64,000 nucleotides of DNA, taken from the NCBI RefSeq assembly GCF_900324465.2, contig NC_046632.1:19451425-19515424 (forward strand), written 5' to 3'. The translations under genes and the position numbers were made by a program. Source of the stretch: Anabas testudineus. Lineage: Eukaryota > Chordata > Actinopteri > Anabantiformes > Anabantidae. Under the pieces are notes generated by a model. That model did not search any database and was not told where the DNA came from. It worked only from the letters and a program-made list of their open reading frames with translations. The stretch's first letter is position 1; every line of letters starts with the position of its first letter. Shown here piece by piece: positions 62,535-64,000 of the stretch.

Positions 62535-63880
62535 TTAGTGGTAAAGTGTCAGCAGCTGCTCCGTCAGCTCCGTCAGGACAGATGGAGGCGAACGACCATC
62601 AGCGTTCAGCAGCAGGCGGAAAAACCTCCTCCACATCCTGGAGAACATGTCGCTGCAGAGAGAGAGCGAGGTTTACTACACGGACACCACGCTGGGAATA
62701 ATCCTGTGTTAACGTAAACCAGGTTTCAGAGTGAACTAATCCAGGACTGATCGAGTACCAGGGTTCCTGTCCACCGAACCTCTCTGCTGTCCAGCCGCCA
62801 TCGTCCTTCACCAGCGTCATCTTACTGCTGGTCAGGAGCACATGGACCGTCTCGGCCACACCCACCAAGTCCACCTGACAGGTAAGACAGTGGGTGGAGT
62901 TACTATCTCAGCGAAAGACGTGAAGTCTGTACAGGATGAACAGGTATATTGAGGTGGTACCAGCTCTGGGGGGGCAGTCGGATCCAGGAGACCCAGACTG
63001 ATGTAGGTCTGAGCTGAAGGCAGCTGCTGGACTGACTTGACATCCTGCTGTAGGTCCAGGTCCACGGAGGAGGACCAGTCCACCGGGAAGACCTGGTCAG
63101 GGCTTAGGAACCCTCTGCAGGAACCACAACCAAACACACAGTAAAAGCTCTGTAACCATATCACGCCCCTCCCCCTCCAAGTGCTGACCTACCTGTGAGA
63201 ACAGTTGAGGATGTGAGGCTGCAGCGCTGTGTGCAGCAGCCTGCAGGAGTGCAGCTGCGACACCAGCTGCAGCAGACCGATGGCTTTATGACCCACAGAC
63301 AGGTCGCAGGGGTCACACTCGCTCAGCTCCTGTCACACAGAGGACGAACTGACTGAACCGAGCACCTTCCACCGTTTTCCTGTCTGGAACCTGATCCTGA
63401 CCCTGACCCTGACCTTCAACCACACTAATGCTACTAGTGAATCCAGCTCTGACTCCTCGTCCCACTACCCTGCGTTTACTGTGAAGGACCTGTACAGACC
63501 TGCTCGCGAAGGGACTCACAGTGAACATGTGCTCCAGCGGACTGGTGTATACGGTGATGCAGCCGTCCAAGAACAGGAAGCAGCTGACCAGAGGAAGAGC
63601 GGCGGTGGAGGACGAGCCCTTCTTCAGACGATTAAACTGATGGAAGTCCCAGGGAACAGAGCAGCTATCCACCTGCAGCAGGTAAACACAGGAAAACGCA
63701 TCCGTTACCATGGAGACAGGCCTGTTTAGTCACTGCTGGTCTCTGGCTGAACCTGAAGGTGGAGGTAAATCTGACACGGCGTTACCTTGATGAACACGTA
63801 GTCGTCGCCTGTGGCTCCTTTGTAAACAGAGAAGCTCCCTCCACCCACAACTCTGGAGAAGATCAGATACACTGCGCCCC
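62535..63880 (-). CDS. bub1b: BUB1B/BUBR1 mitotic checkpoint protein, C-terminal pseudokinase part (5' end outside window)
   Basis: Six exons on the minus strand: 63786-63880, 63520-63672, 63193-63329, 62961-63114, about 62759-62874 and 62535-62652 (stop TAA). The penultimate donor is weak and uncertain (62759, or earlier near the GTTCGG). The product aligns with the human BUBR1 kinase-like domain: [13 protein letters not shown] (human VPWDFYINLKLKE), [10 protein letters not shown] (YQYQDGCIVW), [17 protein letters not shown] (KIVDFSYSVDLRVQLDV), [14 protein letters not shown] (VDLFGIADLAHLLL), [12 protein letters not shown] (NKFFVRILNANDE). BUBR1 is part of the mitotic checkpoint complex inhibiting APC/C and helps kinetochore-microtubule attachment. 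Catalytic residues are absent: the HRD position reads HTA and DFG reads DWS, so this is a pseudokinase as in human. A polyadenylation signal (AATAAA, minus) sits at about 62473. The N-terminal half lies beyond 64000. Confidence 0.88.
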
Positions 63881-64000
63881 CTGGTGTCACAACACAGGTA
63901 GGTCAAGGTAGGTCAAGGTAGGTGGTTAGAATGATTCCTAATGATGACACTGATTAAATCAACCAATTTCTAACCACAGCAGGTCCATCGCTTCCTCACG

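Overview
The window is nuclear DNA of a ray-finned (teleost) fish. Evidence: spliced vertebrate genes with GT-AG introns, teleost-type interspersed repeats (an L2-clade LINE, a widespread LINE/SINE-like 3' module), CA/GT microsatellites, several large minisatellites, and a mix of AT-rich intergenic DNA with CpG-rich promoters.

Left part (1-30.6 kb): a block that in human lies on 14q23 (MTHFD1-AKAP5-ZBTB25-ZBTB1, from memory). In order: the 3' end of an mthfd1-type folate dehydrogenase/cyclohydrolase (+) that stops after the D/C domain; akap5 (-) with its upstream 5' exon and promoter; a 3.2 kb array of 23-bp units directly behind that promoter; a 325-bp broken copy of akap5 coding sequence inside the repeat tract; a CCR6/CCR7-like chemokine receptor (-) with DRY changed to DCY; a solo LTR; zbtb25 (-); a G-rich minisatellite and a CpG promoter; and zbtb1 (+).

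Middle (30.6-35 kb): a 2.5 kb minisatellite of 45/47-bp units lies where the 14q23-like block gives way to other genes.

Right part (35-64 kb): a small secreted C1q-domain gene (+) with a solo LTR in its first intron, then a block matching human 15q15 (INAFM2-PAK6-BUB1B), all on the minus strand: inafm2-like, pak6 (eight coding exons plus a likely upstream non-coding exon) and the 3' part of bub1b, whose pseudokinase domain runs off the window. Between inafm2 and pak6 sit a broken L2 LINE and, most strikingly, a complete 1,933-codon slow/cardiac-class sarcomeric myosin heavy chain gene with no introns, an apparently intact retrogene of about 5.8 kb.

The genes are unrelated in function (one-carbon metabolism, PKA/calcineurin scaffolding, chemokine signalling, BTB-zinc finger repression, C1q immunity/adhesion, muscle motor, Rho-family effector kinase, spindle checkpoint). 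They are neighbours by ancestry, not a pathway. No CRISPR, phage or operon structure is present. I recognised no tRNA or rRNA gene by eye.
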